A stretch of 64,000 nucleotides of DNA from Flavobacteriales bacterium (GTDB lineage: Bacteria > Bacteroidota > Bacteroidia > Flavobacteriales_C > GCA-002722245): assembly GCA_002717515.1 (NCBI GenBank), contig PBEC01000017.1, forward strand, positions 73,159-137,158, in the 5' to 3' direction. Position numbers and translations under genes: made by a program. Within the stretch, counting starts at the first letter, position 1; each line of letters begins with the position of its first letter. The notes under the pieces were generated by a model. It was given only the letters and a program-made list of their open reading frames with translations. It had not been told where the DNA came from and did not search any database. Shown here piece by piece: positions 63,366 to 64,000 of the stretch.

Positions 63366-64000
63366 TTACTTCACTAATTTCTTAAACTTAATACGCTTTG
63401 GTCCTTCATCTCCCAAACGTTTTTTTCGATTCTCTTCGTACTCTGTATAGGACCCTTCAAAAAAGTAAACTTGCGAATCGCCTTCAAAGGCAAGAATATG
63501 CGTACAAACTCTGTCCAGAAACCATCTGTCGTGAGAAATTATAACCGAACAACCGGCAAAATTTTCTAATGCTTCCTCCAAAGCTCTCAAAGTATTAACA
63601 TCAATATCATTGGTAGGTTCATCGAGTAATAGAACATTACCTCCGTCTTTCAGGGCTAGAGCCAAATGAAGCCTGTTTCTTTCTCCTCCCGACAAAACCC
63701 CACATTTTTTGTTTTGATCTGAACCACTAAAATTAAATTTAGAAACGTAAGCTCTCGCATTGATAACCTTACCTCCTAAATCAATGTTGTCTAACCCTCC
63801 TGAAATAACGTCAAAAACAGTTTTATTTGGATCGATGGCCTCGTGTTTTTGATCTACGTATGAAATTTTTACGGTCTCCCCAACTTTAAAGCTCCCTGAA
63901 TCAGGAGTTTCTTCTCCCATAATCATTCTAAACATTGTTGTTTTACCAGCTCCATTTGGCCCAACAATACCTACAATTCCTGCAGGCGGCAATTTAAAAT
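63366..64000 (-). CDS. ettA: Energy-dependent translational throttle protein EttA, 5' part outside the window
   Basis: The visible 211 residues are the C-terminal ABC domain of an ABC-F protein. They show Walker [10 protein letters not shown], signature LSGGERNRL, Walker [10 protein letters not shown] and the H-loop ISHDRWFLD. They end [32 protein letters not shown], which matches EttA rather than Uup. EttA binds the ribosomal E site and regulates translation according to energy state. The reading frame runs off the window edge, where [14 protein letters not shown] is visible. Its stop is immediately followed by the hisS ATG. The missing part is N-terminal, about 340 residues. Confidence 0.93.
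   Translation of the reverse strand, partial: FKLPPAGIVGIVGPNGAGKTTMFRMIMGEETPDSGSFKVGETVKISYVDQKHEAIDPNKTVFDVISGGLDNIDLGGKVINARAYVSKFNFSGSDQNKKCGVLSGGERNRLHLALALKDGGNVLLLDEPTNDIDVNTLRALEEALENFAGCSVIISHDRWFLDRVCTHILAFEGDSQVYFFEGSYTEYEENRKKRLGDEGPKRIKFKKLVK

Noticed and set aside
1-64000. CRISPR arrays, insertion sequences, prophage, toxin-antitoxin or restriction-modification genes
   Set aside because: I looked for tandem direct repeats with spacers, transposases, integrases and typical defence or toxin motifs and saw none.

Overview
The window is chromosomal DNA of a low-GC member of the Bacteroidota, most likely Flavobacteriales; I cannot place the genus. Three things point there. Several secreted proteins end in type IX secretion (T9SS) sorting-type domains. 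Lineage-typical small or paralogous genes are present (DUF4295 beside rpmG, a BatA-like protein, DUF4836, DUF3857 and GEVED proteins, a TPR-SpoIIE protein). Promoters follow the Bacteroidota pattern TTTG/TTG, about 16-23 bases, TAnnTTTG, and Shine-Dalgarno sequences are weak or absent. I found no insertion sequence, prophage, CRISPR array or plasmid gene; the window is core genome with scattered lineage-specific genes.

Layout. 1-4.4 kb: a partial lineage-specific protein, then leuA-leuC-leuD ending in a clear terminator, with no leuB. 4.4-6.8 kb: an acyl-CoA thioesterase and dnaA, without recognisable DnaA boxes. 6.8-15.6 kb: an accessory block with a lipoprotein, a TIMP/NTR-like protein, a 952-residue T9SS-exported GEVED protein, an orphan LytTR response regulator and a very large T9SS-type surface protein broken in two by a frameshift at a run of ten A. 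15.6-20.2 kb: trxA, an AlkB-like oxygenase, ftsY, DUF4295, rpmG and rpmB, with an M1-family peptidase lying between the two ribosomal genes. 20.3-26 kb: a TPR-SpoIIE phosphatase, a small membrane protein, and rpsO-pnp. 26-33 kb: a plus-strand row of a BatA-like protein, a dihydroorotase-like protein without its metal ligands, a class I isoprenoid-synthase-like protein and penicillin-binding protein 1C.

33-45 kb, almost all minus strand: a DUF3857/transglutaminase-like protein, a DUF4836 lipoprotein, a translationally coupled set acylphosphatase-cutA-truA-ABC exporter, a phosphodiesterase (plus strand), rarA, a lipoprotein, a bestrophin and biotin genes bioB-bioF. 45.5-52.5 kb: tRNA-His, a copper-type P-ATPase, dapB, a TlpA-like lipoprotein, a sterol-desaturase-like protein and sucC. 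52.8-57.6 kb: a tightly packed plus-strand operon of a small membrane protein, mutL, two rhomboid proteases and a lipid A-type acyltransferase, starting from a promoter that predicts a leaderless mRNA. 57.6-64 kb: a DinB-like protein, a DMT transporter, a thiolase, small lipoproteins, a catalytically degenerate secreted NUC1-family nuclease with a zinc-knuckle-like tail, hisS and the end of ettA.

The best candidates for new biology are three proteins that keep an enzyme fold but have lost active-site residues or integrity (the dihydroorotase homologue, the NUC1 homologue and the poly-A-interrupted surface protein), and the BatA/pseudo-dihydroorotase/isoprenoid-synthase-like/PBP1C row. None of these can be proven a new system from sequence alone.
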